A DNA stretch of 64,000 nucleotides from Deltaproteobacteria bacterium (GCA_018399135.1 JAGYPB010000005.1:1-64000); one strand, 5' to 3'; shown: positions 37,159 to 45,672, counted from the first letter of the stretch. A program made the numbers and translations. The notes: a model not told the origin generated them from the sequence alone.

Positions 37159-37201
37159 AACCCGGTCGACGGTGCTTGTCTTCTTTCGACCGGGTTTTTT
37201 G
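37159..37201 (+). terminator. Rho-independent terminator after NrfD-type gene
   Basis: Stem AACCCGGTCGA / TCGACCGGGTT (11 bp perfect) followed by TTTTTG. It lies between the complex genes and the second sensor, so the latter may be expressed at a lower level by read-through. Confidence 0.88.
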
Positions 37202-37233
37202 TTTCTTTCTGATACGGCGTAAGGAGTTCCCCT

Positions 37234-38133
37234 ATGTTTGATAACCTGATCGCCAGAGCCATTGTTCCTGTAACTATTGCTGTGACAGGGTTTGTTATTT
37301 TCGGCTGTATATTTTTGTATTCATTTATCAAGGTTGATATGACTGCCGAAGCTGTTCGTCATGTTGATGGTCTTGCTGAAACGGTTGTCCGGGCTACTCA
37401 CTATGCGATGATGAAAGATGATCGTGATTCGTTGCGGAATATTCTTGCTAATGTCAATCGTTTGGAAGAGGTAGAGCGGATCAGGATTTACGATCAGCTA
37501 AGTCAGCCGAAATTCTCCGATCTGGAAGGAGTTACTGCTCCCGGTTCTTTTGCTGTGCGCGTCGATGATTGGTCGAAGGGTATTGTTGTCGGAGACGGGT
37601 ACGATCGCAAGGAAACTCTCCATCAGGTCGATCATGATTATGGTTTTATTGCAGTCAATATGCCCATCCTCAACGAGCCAAAATGTTCTACTGCGGCATG
37701 TCATTTCCACGCCGAAGACGAGCCAATCCTGGGGTTTTTGAGCCTTGGTTTTTCCAGCGCTCATCTGGAGAAAACCCTTGCCCTGCTTAAAACCCGAATG
37801 ATAGCATTCAGCCTGATGGTGCTGTTCCTCACCGTTGTCGGGGTTGCAGCATTGCTGAGGATAAACCTGTTTTTGCCCATACTCAGGCTAACCCACGAGA
37901 TGGAACAGGCCGTAAATGGGGTTGCCGAAACCGACCTGCCAAAGTCCAATCGTAAATTGGGAAAACTAGGCAGGGACTTCCGATTGTTGGTCAAACAGCG
38001 TGATGAGGCCTTGCTCCGCAAGGATGCAACAACAGCAGCCAGGGGAAGCGATGACGGACTCGAACAAGCCAATGGCAGAAGATCCTCTGCCGGACATGAG
38101 CCCACTGCAACAGCAGGTTCAGGCGAAAATTAA
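37234..38133 (+). CDS. Sensor-HAMP protein without kinase domain
   Basis: A 299-aa relative of the input half of the kinase at 30309. Helix 1 is about residues 10-31, helix 2 about 189-208, HAMP about 209-262. Shared sequence includes HYAMMKDDR (HLMMEDDR in the kinase) and NEPKCSTAACHFH (C151, C156, H157, H159), the same C-x4-CH-x-H motif. The kinase's extra CxxCH is missing here. After HAMP the protein ends in a low-complexity tail with no phosphoacceptor or ATPase domain. It may modulate the kinase or be a truncated receptor. Its last 83 bases overlap the next gene in another frame. GTAAGGAG precedes the ATG. Confidence 0.8.
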   Translation: MFDNLIARAIVPVTIAVTGFVIFGCIFLYSFIKVDMTAEAVRHVDGLAETVVRATHYAMMKDDRDSLRNILANVNRLEEVERIRIYDQLSQPKFSDLEGVTAPGSFAVRVDDWSKGIVVGDGYDRKETLHQVDHDYGFIAVNMPILNEPKCSTAACHFHAEDEPILGFLSLGFSSAHLEKTLALLKTRMIAFSLMVLFLTVVGVAALLRINLFLPILRLTHEMEQAVNGVAETDLPKSNRKLGKLGRDFRLLVKQRDEALLRKDATTAARGSDDGLEQANGRRSSAGHEPTATAGSGEN

Positions 38134-38566
38134 GCGCTTTGAGCTGTTATCCGGTACCGGGCTTTGGGTTCTTGCACTGTTTACCGCGCTCAGTATCGGA
38201 GCTTCTCGCAACTTTGATTTTCTCCCCCCGTTAAGCGCCGGGATCCGTAATCTCCTGGGCGCAGGACCACCGGTTAATTATATTAACTGGGCTTTAGTAG
38301 TCTATGGTTTTTCTGCTCTGATTCTTGTTCTTGCTCAGATGGCAAACAACAAAAAGCCCCGTGGTGCCCTGGCGCATTTCGGGTACCTCGGAGCTTTTTA
38401 TTTGTTTTATTACTTTTCTGATGGGCTACAGGATAACTTCTGGGCAATATTTGTTGTCGGGCTGACGATCCTTGGTTTGCAGAGCTACCATGTCTGGAAC
38501 TATTACCACGAAAAAATCCATGAACAGAAAGAAATTCTCGAAGAACTGAACAAGCTTGCCGGTTGA
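38051..38566 (+). CDS. Hypothetical four-helix membrane protein
   Basis: A 171-aa protein with three or four hydrophobic helices (LLSGTGLWVLALFTALSIG, INWALVVYGFSALILVLAQM, FGYLGAFYLFYYF, NFWAIFVVGLTILG) and a charged coiled C-terminus (HEKIHEQKEILEELNK). ATG 38051 has GGGGAAGC upstream; it overlaps the sensor gene by 83 bases. It is the last plus-strand gene of the locus and probably belongs to the same transcript. No family recognised. Confidence 0.7.
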   Translation: MTDSNKPMAEDPLPDMSPLQQQVQAKIKRFELLSGTGLWVLALFTALSIGASRNFDFLPPLSAGIRNLLGAGPPVNYINWALVVYGFSALILVLAQMANNKKPRGALAHFGYLGAFYLFYYFSDGLQDNFWAIFVVGLTILGLQSYHVWNYYHEKIHEQKEILEELNKLAG

Positions 38567-38651
38567 TTATCCCCCCAGCAAAATAAAGCTGCCCGATGGG
38601 GCGGCCCTGATTTCACGGCATGATATTATCTACAACGATCCGATTTGCCGG

Positions 38652-38900
38652 TTATCTGGTTTTAACCGTTGCCCGGACGTTTTTTCTCTCTGCAACCTGC
38701 TGTCCTGCGGCTTTCGTCATACCAAAGAGAGCCAGAACAGCCGGGATCAATTGGGCCACGATCAGAAGTGCGCAGAAACCGACAAATAACAGAATCAGCA
38801 GACCACTGTTATAGGTAACAGTTGTATCCACAGCAAAAACTGGTGAAATCATCAGTAAAACCAGGGTCAGGGTAGATAATAGTGACTTGACTGGAAACAT
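38652..38900 (-). CDS. Nested small exported membrane protein (internal start)
   Basis: From ATG 38900 with a strong ribosome site: signal peptide MFPVKSLLSTLTLVLLMISP, a short linker, then a hydrophobic helix LLILLFVGFCALLIVAQLIP and a basic tail. It aligns with the 75-aa protein at 39347-39574 (GF.ALI...QL.PA..), so the two are paralogues and this is probably the real product, with or without the upstream receiver. Confidence 0.6.
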   Translation of the reverse strand: MFPVKSLLSTLTLVLLMISPVFAVDTTVTYNSGLLILLFVGFCALLIVAQLIPAVLALFGMTKAAGQQVAERKNVRATVKTR

Positions 38901-39314
38901 GTTCTTCTCCTTTACCGTATTGTAGTTTGTTGATGTATTTTCTTCGTACTTTCTGAAGGCACACAGAACTGCCTCGCGTATTTCTACAAAATGATCATCT
39001 GATGTGGGGCGTAATGCATGATAGAATATCCCTTCTTGGCGGATTTTTTTCACCAGATTCATCGGCATATCGTCACTGACAAGAATAATAGAGATATTAC
39101 GGTTGCACTTTTTTAACAGGGGGATCAGTTTCGCGACATTATGCTCGTCGTAAAGCCCATCCAGTACCACAACCTGAATCTCTTTGTTGATAATGGCTTC
39201 GAGGGAGTTTGCGACACAATCTGTAGTCACCACCTGGTAAGTATCATTGACAAATAAATCGGCCAGTTTGTCCCGCGCTTCGTTATTTTTATTTGCTATC
39301 AGTAGTCCTCGCAT
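38652..39314 (-). CDS. Receiver-like domain continuous with small exported membrane peptide
   Basis: One open frame of 220 codons from ATG 39314 (AGAGG upstream). Residues 1-125 resemble a response-regulator receiver (RGLLIANKNNEARDKLADLF, VVVLDGLYDEHNV, ILVSDDMPMNLV), with D55 as the possible phosphoacceptor but no classical acidic pair. The remainder is an export signal plus a hydrophobic segment. An internal ATG at 38900 is preceded by AAAGGAGAAGAAC, so an 82-aa protein can also be made alone. No stop separates the two parts. Confidence 0.65.
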   Translation of the reverse strand: MRGLLIANKNNEARDKLADLFVNDTYQVVTTDCVANSLEAIINKEIQVVVLDGLYDEHNVAKLIPLLKKCNRNISIILVSDDMPMNLVKKIRQEGIFYHALRPTSDDHFVEIREAVLCAFRKYEENTSTNYNTVKEKNMFPVKSLLSTLTLVLLMISPVFAVDTTVTYNSGLLILLFVGFCALLIVAQLIPAVLALFGMTKAAGQQVAERKNVRATVKTR

Positions 39315-39346
39315 TTTTGACACCTCTTTCTATTTAAAACCTCAAT

Positions 39347-39574
39347 CTAACGAGAAACTTTGGCCTGTTTTTGATCCCGTCCAAACAGTCCGCGCAGAAT
39401 ACCAACCAGCATTAATGTTGCGGGTACCAGTTGAAATATAAAGATTAAGGCAAAAAAGCCGAAAAACATGGCGACAAGTAAGCTGCCCCCTCCGGCACCT
39501 GCAGCCTCTGTAGCAAAAGCTGACGAACAAAGAATGGTAAGGGCAATCAGGGTGCTCTGCAGGATGCGTTTCAT
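39347..39574 (-). CDS. Small exported membrane protein, paralogue of the nested one
   Basis: A 75-aa protein from ATG 39574 with AAGGAGGACAAT upstream. Signal peptide MKRILQSTLIALTILCSSAFA, glycine-rich linker, one hydrophobic segment LLVAMFFGFFALIFIFQLVP, basic tail. Same plan and related sequence as the protein nested at 38652-38900. Function unknown; possibly an accessory of the envelope electron-transfer locus. Confidence 0.7.
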   Translation of the reverse strand: MKRILQSTLIALTILCSSAFATEAAGAGGGSLLVAMFFGFFALIFIFQLVPATLMLVGILRGLFGRDQKQAKVSR

Positions 39575-39937
39575 ATTGTCCTCCTTGATATGACACGTAA
39601 TGAGTGTGGTGATTTCGGTTGAATTGATGCAGGGTGTGTGCCAAGGGCGAGGAAGCTGGACGGACAGCATGTAACTAATTGATTTTAAAAAATATTACTG
39701 TTGTTCCTGAGAGGGGTATAGCGGTTGTCTGGATTGAGGTGTATGTTTGCTCAATACAGCCATTTCTCTTTTGATTCCCATGACACGACAATGCATTATT
39801 CTAAGCCACTGAAAACAAAAAGAAAAAATCGTCATTCTGGAAAGGTGGGTAAAAATCAAGAGATATTAAAAAATTATTCCGTTGATTTGCTCGGCAATCA
39901 GGTTTGGTTGGATGAAAAACACAGATGGGCGCACTGC

Positions 39938-40078
39938 TCAAGGGGTGTCGTCGTGGTCTGAATCGGAAGGAAAGTCCTTATGTACCTTTTTCTCCAGTAG
40001 CCAATTGCGCCACTTCAAATAACCGATATGAGCAATGAGTATAAAAAAGATCAAAAAAAGGATAATCACAACCGGCAT
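39938..40078 (-). CDS. 46-aa single-helix membrane protein
   Basis: MPVVIILFLIFFILIAHIGY then KWRNWLLEKK and an acidic tail. AGAGGAAC precedes the ATG at 40078. Small and unrecognised; the signal-anchor pattern and ribosome site make it credible. The region 39575-39937 shows no convincing gene. Confidence 0.5.
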   Translation of the reverse strand: MPVVIILFLIFFILIAHIGYLKWRNWLLEKKVHKDFPSDSDHDDTP

Positions 40079-40148
40079 GGGCGTTCCTCTGATTTGCAAC
40101 AGGATGACATTATTAACTGTTCTCTCATCGTAAGTATTCAGCTCCATA

Positions 40149-40191
40149 CGTGCCACAGGATTCGAAGGGCCGGTGCTGGACAGATACCTGT
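40149..40191. repeat. Dispersed intergenic repeat, end fragment
   Basis: GTGCCACAGGATTCGAAGGG and GGTGCTGGACAGATACCTG match the right end of the repeat family (CCACAGGATCC.., GTGCTGAACAGATAC) with a few changes. The left end is missing. Nothing else is seen in 40079-40469. Confidence 0.55.
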
Positions 40192-40469
40192 CATCAAGTA
40201 TGCCTGATTTCGTTATTTTTTAAAAGCAGCTCTTCTGATTTGCTTTTGTCGAGGGAGAACCTGTCCCGGAGTTCGATCATGAAAGCGTCTGGAAAGGGAA
40301 CGCAGAAGGGCTGCTGTCGTTGTATTGAATTCAGATGTCATAAAAACTTCAGGTGATTGTACGGTAGTTCATCGTTGAAGTTTGATGCCGGAGCCGCTAG
40401 TATCGGCTTGATAGAACAGATGATAAAGTGCAGAGTAGTTCAGTACAGCATGGATGATGGAATAAATTA

Positions 40470-40832
40470 ATGGAACAACAACATCTACCGGATCCGACAG
40501 AATATGCAGAAGGCTTGAAAAAAGTCCGTTTTCGACGCCTGTTGTTATGGCTGGTAATATGTGCTTATCTGCCGGCAATGATCATTGCCCTGGATTCCCC
40601 CGACTATCGTAAATGGGCAGCAACGGTTTTTGTCGGCTGGATTGTGTTGCTGATTTTTACTGTCGGTTATGCCTGTCTGGTTCGCTGCCCCCGCTGCAGT
40701 GAACTCTTTCATACCCATGGCCCAACCTTTTTGCCATTACGTCGCTGCCTTCATTGTGCTTTGCACGTAAAGGCAGATAAGCGGCCACCGGAACAAAGTG
40801 ACCCGCGAACAACATGTCGGAAGAAGAAGTAA
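40470..40832 (+). CDS. Two-helix membrane protein with zinc-ribbon-like cysteines
   Basis: A 120-aa protein: two hydrophobic helices (LLLWLVICAYLPAMIIALD, ATVFVGWIVLLIFTVGYACL) then CPRC and CLHC about 20 residues apart, a treble-clef or zinc-ribbon pattern, and a basic tail. It is about 40% identical by eye to the next gene product. Unknown family; probably membrane-bound metal- or redox-binding. Confidence 0.65.
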   Translation: MEQQHLPDPTEYAEGLKKVRFRRLLLWLVICAYLPAMIIALDSPDYRKWAATVFVGWIVLLIFTVGYACLVRCPRCSELFHTHGPTFLPLRRCLHCALHVKADKRPPEQSDPRTTCRKKK

Positions 40833-40879
40833 AAAGTGCTCTGGAGTACCCGGAGAAATCAAGGCGTCAAGGAGACCCC

Positions 40880-41227
40880 ATGGACAGTCATACCGATATC
40901 ACATTGGATGAATTGCACACTGGTTTACGTACTGTGCGCATGCGCCGCTGGTTTTTATGGCTGTTGATTCTGGCCTACGTGCCGCTGATGATGATCGCCC
41001 TGGGTGCCAACGATGCCAAGCGGATGGTGGTGATAGCTTTTGTTGTATGGGTGCTGTTGTTGATTATAGCCGTTGCCATGATGGCCTTGGCGCGTTGCCC
41101 ACGTTGTGGGCACTGTTTTCACATGAGCGGCTATCTGTTCAGGCCGGTACGCCGGTGTTTTGAGTGTGATCTGCACATAACAGCCGACAAACAACTGAGA
41201 AAAAACGATCTGAAGCATCGGGGCTAG
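40880..41227 (+). CDS. Two-helix membrane protein with zinc-ribbon-like cysteines, paralogue
   Basis: A 115-aa tandem copy of the preceding protein: LHTGLRTVRMRRWFLWLLIL, second helix VIAFVVWVLLLIIAVAMMAL, then CPRCGHCFH and CFECDLHITADK. ATG 40880 follows AAGGAGACCCC; the frame is open upstream and overlaps the previous gene. Local duplication. Confidence 0.65.
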   Translation: MDSHTDITLDELHTGLRTVRMRRWFLWLLILAYVPLMMIALGANDAKRMVVIAFVVWVLLLIIAVAMMALARCPRCGHCFHMSGYLFRPVRRCFECDLHITADKQLRKNDLKHRG

Positions 41228-41354
41228 AGGCGCAGGATCCTTTTTTTGTTTAATTCCGGCTTTAGCGTCGTATATTTGTTGATCGGCTTCCCTGGTGAAT
41301 TTTGCCGGACTGATTTCTTCAGTGGGGTAAAATGTCCTGCTGACGGAGGATAGA

Positions 41355-41813
41355 ATGAATTACTGGCTGATGAAATCTGAGCCCAATGCCTTCAGTATTG
41401 AAGATCTGGCCCAGCGACCTGAACAGATGGAACCTTGGGATGGCGTCCGCAATTATCAGGCGCGCAATTTTATGCGCGACCAGATGCAAACAGGTGATCA
41501 GGTGTTTTTCTACCACTCCAACTGTGAGGTGCCGGGCATTGTCGGCATTATGGAGGTAGCCGGCAGGAGCTATCCTGATCCAACGGCCTTTGATCCACAG
41601 AGTAAATATTTTGATTCGAAAAGTTCGCCTCAACAGCCGCGCTGGTTTCTGGTTGATGTCAAATACGTTCGCCATACCCGCCGGACAATCTCACTGGCTG
41701 AGCTTAAAGAGCACGAATTTCTGGAAAATATGCATCTGCTACGCAAAGGGAACCGACTGTCGATCATGCCGGTGACAAAGGAGCAGTGGGACTATATTAT
41801 GCGGCTGGAATAA
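41355..41813 (+). CDS. EVE domain protein
   Basis: A 152-aa protein of the EVE (DUF55) family: MNYWLMKSEPNAFSIEDL, WDGVRNYQARNFMRD, GDQVFFYHSN and GIVGIMEVAG are characteristic. EVE domains are PUA-like folds that bind modified bases in DNA or RNA. CGGAGG precedes the ATG. The role in a given bacterium is usually unknown. Confidence 0.92.
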   Translation: MNYWLMKSEPNAFSIEDLAQRPEQMEPWDGVRNYQARNFMRDQMQTGDQVFFYHSNCEVPGIVGIMEVAGRSYPDPTAFDPQSKYFDSKSSPQQPRWFLVDVKYVRHTRRTISLAELKEHEFLENMHLLRKGNRLSIMPVTKEQWDYIMRLE

Positions 41814-41872
41814 TCGCCTCTAACCAAGAGCAAACAGGCAACTTTTACGCTGACAAAAAAGCGAGTTTTGAA

Positions 41873-42724
41873 ATGAATAATTCGTATTTTACCCCTGAAC
41901 AACTGGCGAACAGACTGGTTGAATGGGGTGCCGAAAAAAAGTCTGTTTCAGGGGTCAGGCTTTTTGTTCTTGGGGTTTTGGCCGGGGTTTATATCGGCTT
42001 TGCTGCTCACCTGGCGACAGTAGTCGGAACCGGAGACTTTGCCTGGATCGGACTACAGAAGTTTTTTGTCGGGGCCGTTTTCAGCTTAGGACTGATGCTG
42101 GTGGTGATTCCCGGCTCGGAACTTTGGACCGGTAACACGATGATGACCGCTGCCTGGCTTGAACAACGCCTTACGTTAACAGATGTTTTGCGTAACTGGG
42201 GGTGGGTTTACCTGGGGAACCTGGTCGGTTCGGTTTTCCTGGCCTGGCTGATCGTCAGCCAAACTGGTTTGATGGATGGTGCTTTTGGAGGTACCGCACT
42301 GCAGATCGCATCGAACAAAGTATCAGAGGAGTTTGCTACCACATCCCACAGTGGTGCTTACCTGTTTCGTGCTATTGCCTGTAACTGGCTGGTGTGTCTA
42401 GCGGTACTGCTGGCCATGGCGGCTAAAGATATCACTGGAAAGATTCTGGGGATTTTCTTTCCCATCATGGCGTTTGTCGCTGCCGGTTTTGAGCACGTTG
42501 TCGCCAATATGTACTTTATCCCGGCGGGAATCTTTGCCAAAGCTCTGCCGCTGGCACGGGAAGCTTCCGGCCTTGACACAACGCTTCTCGCTCAACTCAA
42601 CTGGTGGACCCTATGGCAGAACAACCTGTTGGTAGTTACTCTCGGCAATTTGATTGGCGGTGGATTTTTTGTTGCGGCTGTATACTGGTGGTTATATTTG
42701 AAGAAGCAAAAATCAAAAGACTGA
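41873..42724 (+). CDS. Formate/nitrite transporter family channel
   Basis: A 283-aa FNT protein with six hydrophobic helices; landmarks are GVLAGVYIGFAAHLAT, SELWTGNTMM and GFEHVVANMYFIPAGI. FNT pentamers pass formate, nitrite or hydrosulfide; which one is not visible from the sequence. ATG 41873 is a fair start but the ribosome site is weak. It follows the EVE gene in the same direction. Confidence 0.88.
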   Translation: MNNSYFTPEQLANRLVEWGAEKKSVSGVRLFVLGVLAGVYIGFAAHLATVVGTGDFAWIGLQKFFVGAVFSLGLMLVVIPGSELWTGNTMMTAAWLEQRLTLTDVLRNWGWVYLGNLVGSVFLAWLIVSQTGLMDGAFGGTALQIASNKVSEEFATTSHSGAYLFRAIACNWLVCLAVLLAMAAKDITGKILGIFFPIMAFVAAGFEHVVANMYFIPAGIFAKALPLAREASGLDTTLLAQLNWWTLWQNNLLVVTLGNLIGGGFFVAAVYWWLYLKKQKSKD

Positions 42725-42859
42725 CCCCTGAGATAGCTTTAGATGTGTAATCTTTCCTTCCGTAACTCGCTGCGCCTAACCGAAGTAATATAGAAGTCAG
42801 AACGCAAAAGTATTTGCCTGTAAGGGCTTAGACTGGATGTCCTTCAAAATATTGAACTC

Positions 42860-43729
42860 TTAATTCTGATTTCCAGCACTCTTCGGAAATTCACGGGCAC
42901 ACAGGGAACTGATCTGGTCTAGATCGGTGCACACACTAATGCCAGGCAGGTGCAATCCATCACGTAAGGCAAACCCTCCGGCGATGATTTTGAGATGCTT
43001 TGGCAGCGTTTTTCGTAGCCAGGCCAAGTCTTGTTTTGCTTGTCGTGGGGTCGTTTGGACACTGAAGGACAGGGCAATGGCATCCGCATTGAGAAAATCC
43101 ACCATGGCGTTAATTTCTGCTACAGGCAACTCTTCAAGGACTAGATGGCACTCGCACCCATGTTGATTGAACAACACTGCTGATAATAGCAGGCCCAGTT
43201 TGTGACGTTCACCGCTCAAGGTCATAAAGATAACCTTTGGTGCAACCTTGCGTGGAATGAGTTGCTCTTTCAGGATCACAGTCAGGCAGTCCGAGAGCAG
43301 ATGCTCGCGTGCAATACTTAACTCTCCGGTCAGCCAGCCACGATCCATCACCGCCAGCAATGGGACTGCAAATTCCAGAACAAAAGCCTCGACACCACGC
43401 TGCTGCAACTGGATCCGCAGCTCCTTTTCGACTTGCGATGCTGCAACAGTTGTGACCAGATATTGCACATCCTGATGACTGTCGTCCGGCTGTTGTTGAT
43501 TCAGTAATTCCATACGTTCAGCAGCAGATAAGGCGAATAGTTGCTTGGGACGATGTCCCATATTCTGAAGTTTTTTGATGATACGCAGGTCGTCAATTTC
43601 TGCCGGCGAATACAGCCGGTGTCCGCGAGCGTTGCGTTCAGGGGTCGGAAAGCCAAAACGACGTTCCCAGACCCGCAGGGTGTCGACGCCAATCCCCAGT
43701 TCCTGACTCAATTGCTGGATGGTGACCAT
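42860..43729 (-). CDS. MerR-family regulator with CarH/LitR-type cobalamin-binding domain
   Basis: A 289-aa regulator. Residues 1-75 are a MerR helix-turn-helix (IQQLSQELGIGVDTLRVWER). The rest matches the adenosylcobalamin photoreceptors: W132 followed by nine residues and E142-H143 (the W-x9-EH signature above the corrin) and GERHKLG with E174 and H176 as the lower-ligand motif. These positions nearly coincide with those of Thermus CarH (W131, E141, H142, H177). In the dark such proteins bind DNA as tetramers; light breaks the Co-C bond and releases them. It is divergent from an operon with renalase-like and SRPBCC genes, frequent partners of such regulators. Confidence 0.88.
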   Translation of the reverse strand: MVTIQQLSQELGIGVDTLRVWERRFGFPTPERNARGHRLYSPAEIDDLRIIKKLQNMGHRPKQLFALSAAERMELLNQQQPDDSHQDVQYLVTTVAASQVEKELRIQLQQRGVEAFVLEFAVPLLAVMDRGWLTGELSIAREHLLSDCLTVILKEQLIPRKVAPKVIFMTLSGERHKLGLLLSAVLFNQHGCECHLVLEELPVAEINAMVDFLNADAIALSFSVQTTPRQAKQDLAWLRKTLPKHLKIIAGGFALRDGLHLPGISVCTDLDQISSLCAREFPKSAGNQN

Positions 43730-43817
43730 TGATTTGTCCTAGACAATGTTATAGTAACTGGATAATATATCAAAAAAAAAGTTTTGCAAACCCGATTGTG
43801 TGAAAAAGGAGACATTT

Positions 43818-44093
43818 GTGGACAAAAAAATTGAGCAACTTTTTTTTATTGCCTTAGGGGGAGCCCTGTCGGTGAAAGAAAAACTTGAAAACAACAGTGA
43901 GGAAGTCAAAAAGTGGCAGAGCGAAGCCGAAGCCAATGCGCGGGCATTTCTCGATGAACTCAGCCAGCGCGGAGCGCAGGAGAAAGATCAGGTGAAAGAT
44001 CTGTTACGTGAGCAGATCAAAGAGGTGATCAACGAGCTCGGTCTGGTGACAAAGGCGGATCTGGAAGAGTTGAAAAAGGATCTGAAAAACTAA
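43818..44093 (+). CDS. Phasin-like helical protein
   Basis: A 91-aa, highly charged helical protein (DKKIEQLFFIALGGALSVKE.., ..LVTKADLEELKKDLKN). The pattern resembles phasin/PhaF-like proteins found next to UbiB-type kinases. A GTG start at 43818 follows AAGGAG by six bases; a GTG at 43800 has no such site. Its stop abuts the GTG of the next gene (TAAGTG). Confidence 0.7.
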   Translation: MDKKIEQLFFIALGGALSVKEKLENNSEEVKKWQSEAEANARAFLDELSQRGAQEKDQVKDLLREQIKEVINELGLVTKADLEELKKDLKN

Positions 44094-45662
44094 GTGAACA
44101 GACTCAGACTCATTGTACATCTTTGCCGGCCAGGGCGCAGCTATGCCGTCTTCAACTTTCTGATGACAGTTTTTTTGCTATTTCGCCGTCGTTCGCGCTG
44201 GTGGTGGTGGCGTCCATTGTCTCCTGATCAACTGGTTGATACCATCCGTATGCTCGGTGCCAGTTTCGTCAAGTTAGCTCAGGTGCTGGCAACTAGAGCG
44301 GATTTTTTTGATGAGGATTATCTTGTCGCGTTACGGCAGCTGCATGACCGCATGCCGGCGATGTCAGCTGTTGACCGATCCCGGGTGTTCCAACGCGCCT
44401 TCAATGATCCGGGTGTTTTTGAATATTTTAACCCTCAACCTCTGGCCAGTGCCTCCATCGGCCAGGTTCATCGTGCACGGTTGCGTGAAGGTGGTCAGGA
44501 GGTAGCGGTCAAGTTGTTGCGTTGGAATATTCGCGTCCAGATCCAGGTGGATATTATTCTGCTCAACCTGTTTTTACGCGTCTTTCGCCCGCTGTTTACC
44601 GATCAGACCCGGCATTCCATCGAATCTGTACTTGCAGCTTTTACCAGGGTTATCCGTCAGGAAGTCAGCATGACCCAGGAACTGGCCAATCTCGAGCTCT
44701 TCAGCGAGACTTACGGTGATGCTGGAGTACGCTTTCCGGTTCCAGTGACCTCCCTGTGCAGTGATGATGCTCTGGTGATGAGTTTTGAAGAGGGCGCGCG
44801 TATTGACGACGTCAACCAGATTGAGACTTGGGGCGTGGATTTTTCCGCACTGATGAAAACCCTGGTGCTTTTTTATACCGAACAGATGTTGGTTAAGGGG
44901 TTTTTCCATGCCGATCCGCACCCCGGCAATCTGCTGGTCACCAGGGAAGGGCAACTGATCCTTCTTGATTTCGGCATGGTCAGCCGAATACCTCAAGATA
45001 TGCGCCAGGCAATGATCTATGCGGTTAAGGCCGCCTACGAGCGTGATTATCAGTTGTTGATTGGCGCGACCCGGCGTATGGGAATGCTGACCGAAGACGC
45101 CGACGGGGGAGACTTAAGCCGGATTGCCGAGAACCTGTTTGCGATCTTCGACAGCGATCATCTCGATGCTGCGAGTATGCAGGGGCTGGCTTTTGGGGTA
45201 TTGGAGGTTCTGCATGACCAGCCCTTCAAGCTGCCTCAGGATGTTATCTATGTCATGCGCGTCAGCTCTCTGATCGAGGGGCTGGGTACTCAGTACGTTA
45301 ATAACTTCAATGGTATAAAGGATATTTTACCGATTCTTAAAGAAAATTTACCGCGTGCATTAGGGGAGGATCGCGGTGTGGTTGAACGGCTTAAACGTGA
45401 GCTGGTCCAATTGCCCCTGACCCTTTCCCAGGCACGTACCGTTATCGAACAGGCACAGCAGGGTGATCTGACGGTGCGGATGGCGCGGCCTGACCGTGAT
45501 TATCTGGTTGAAAAAGTAAGCAGGCAACTGCGTCGACTTGGCCTGATGATTTTCTTTCTGGCGTTGGCCTATTATTTTCAACAGCTGTCGATCCGGTTCG
45601 GCAATGTACTGTCGATTGTTAGCCTGGTGCTGGCTGCCTGGATGCTGCGCTACAAAACATGA
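44094..45662 (+). CDS. ABC1/UbiB atypical kinase family protein
   Basis: A 522-aa ADCK/UbiB-like protein. The nucleotide loop is alanine-rich (LASASIGQVHRA), the VAVKLL lysine follows, and FHADPHPGNLLV with LLDFGMVSR are the catalytic motifs. Two hydrophobic helices close the C-terminus. UbiB-family ATPases support isoprenoid quinone biosynthesis or lipid handling. GTG start at 44094 directly after the phasin-like stop. Confidence 0.9.
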   Translation: MNRLRLIVHLCRPGRSYAVFNFLMTVFLLFRRRSRWWWWRPLSPDQLVDTIRMLGASFVKLAQVLATRADFFDEDYLVALRQLHDRMPAMSAVDRSRVFQRAFNDPGVFEYFNPQPLASASIGQVHRARLREGGQEVAVKLLRWNIRVQIQVDIILLNLFLRVFRPLFTDQTRHSIESVLAAFTRVIRQEVSMTQELANLELFSETYGDAGVRFPVPVTSLCSDDALVMSFEEGARIDDVNQIETWGVDFSALMKTLVLFYTEQMLVKGFFHADPHPGNLLVTREGQLILLDFGMVSRIPQDMRQAMIYAVKAAYERDYQLLIGATRRMGMLTEDADGGDLSRIAENLFAIFDSDHLDAASMQGLAFGVLEVLHDQPFKLPQDVIYVMRVSSLIEGLGTQYVNNFNGIKDILPILKENLPRALGEDRGVVERLKRELVQLPLTLSQARTVIEQAQQGDLTVRMARPDRDYLVEKVSRQLRRLGLMIFFLALAYYFQQLSIRFGNVLSIVSLVLAAWMLRYKT

Positions 45663-45672
45663 TGAGGAAAAA

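Noticed and set aside
39725-39961. 78-codon plus-strand frame
   Set aside because: No ribosome site, mixed composition and overlap with the 46-aa membrane gene; not supported.
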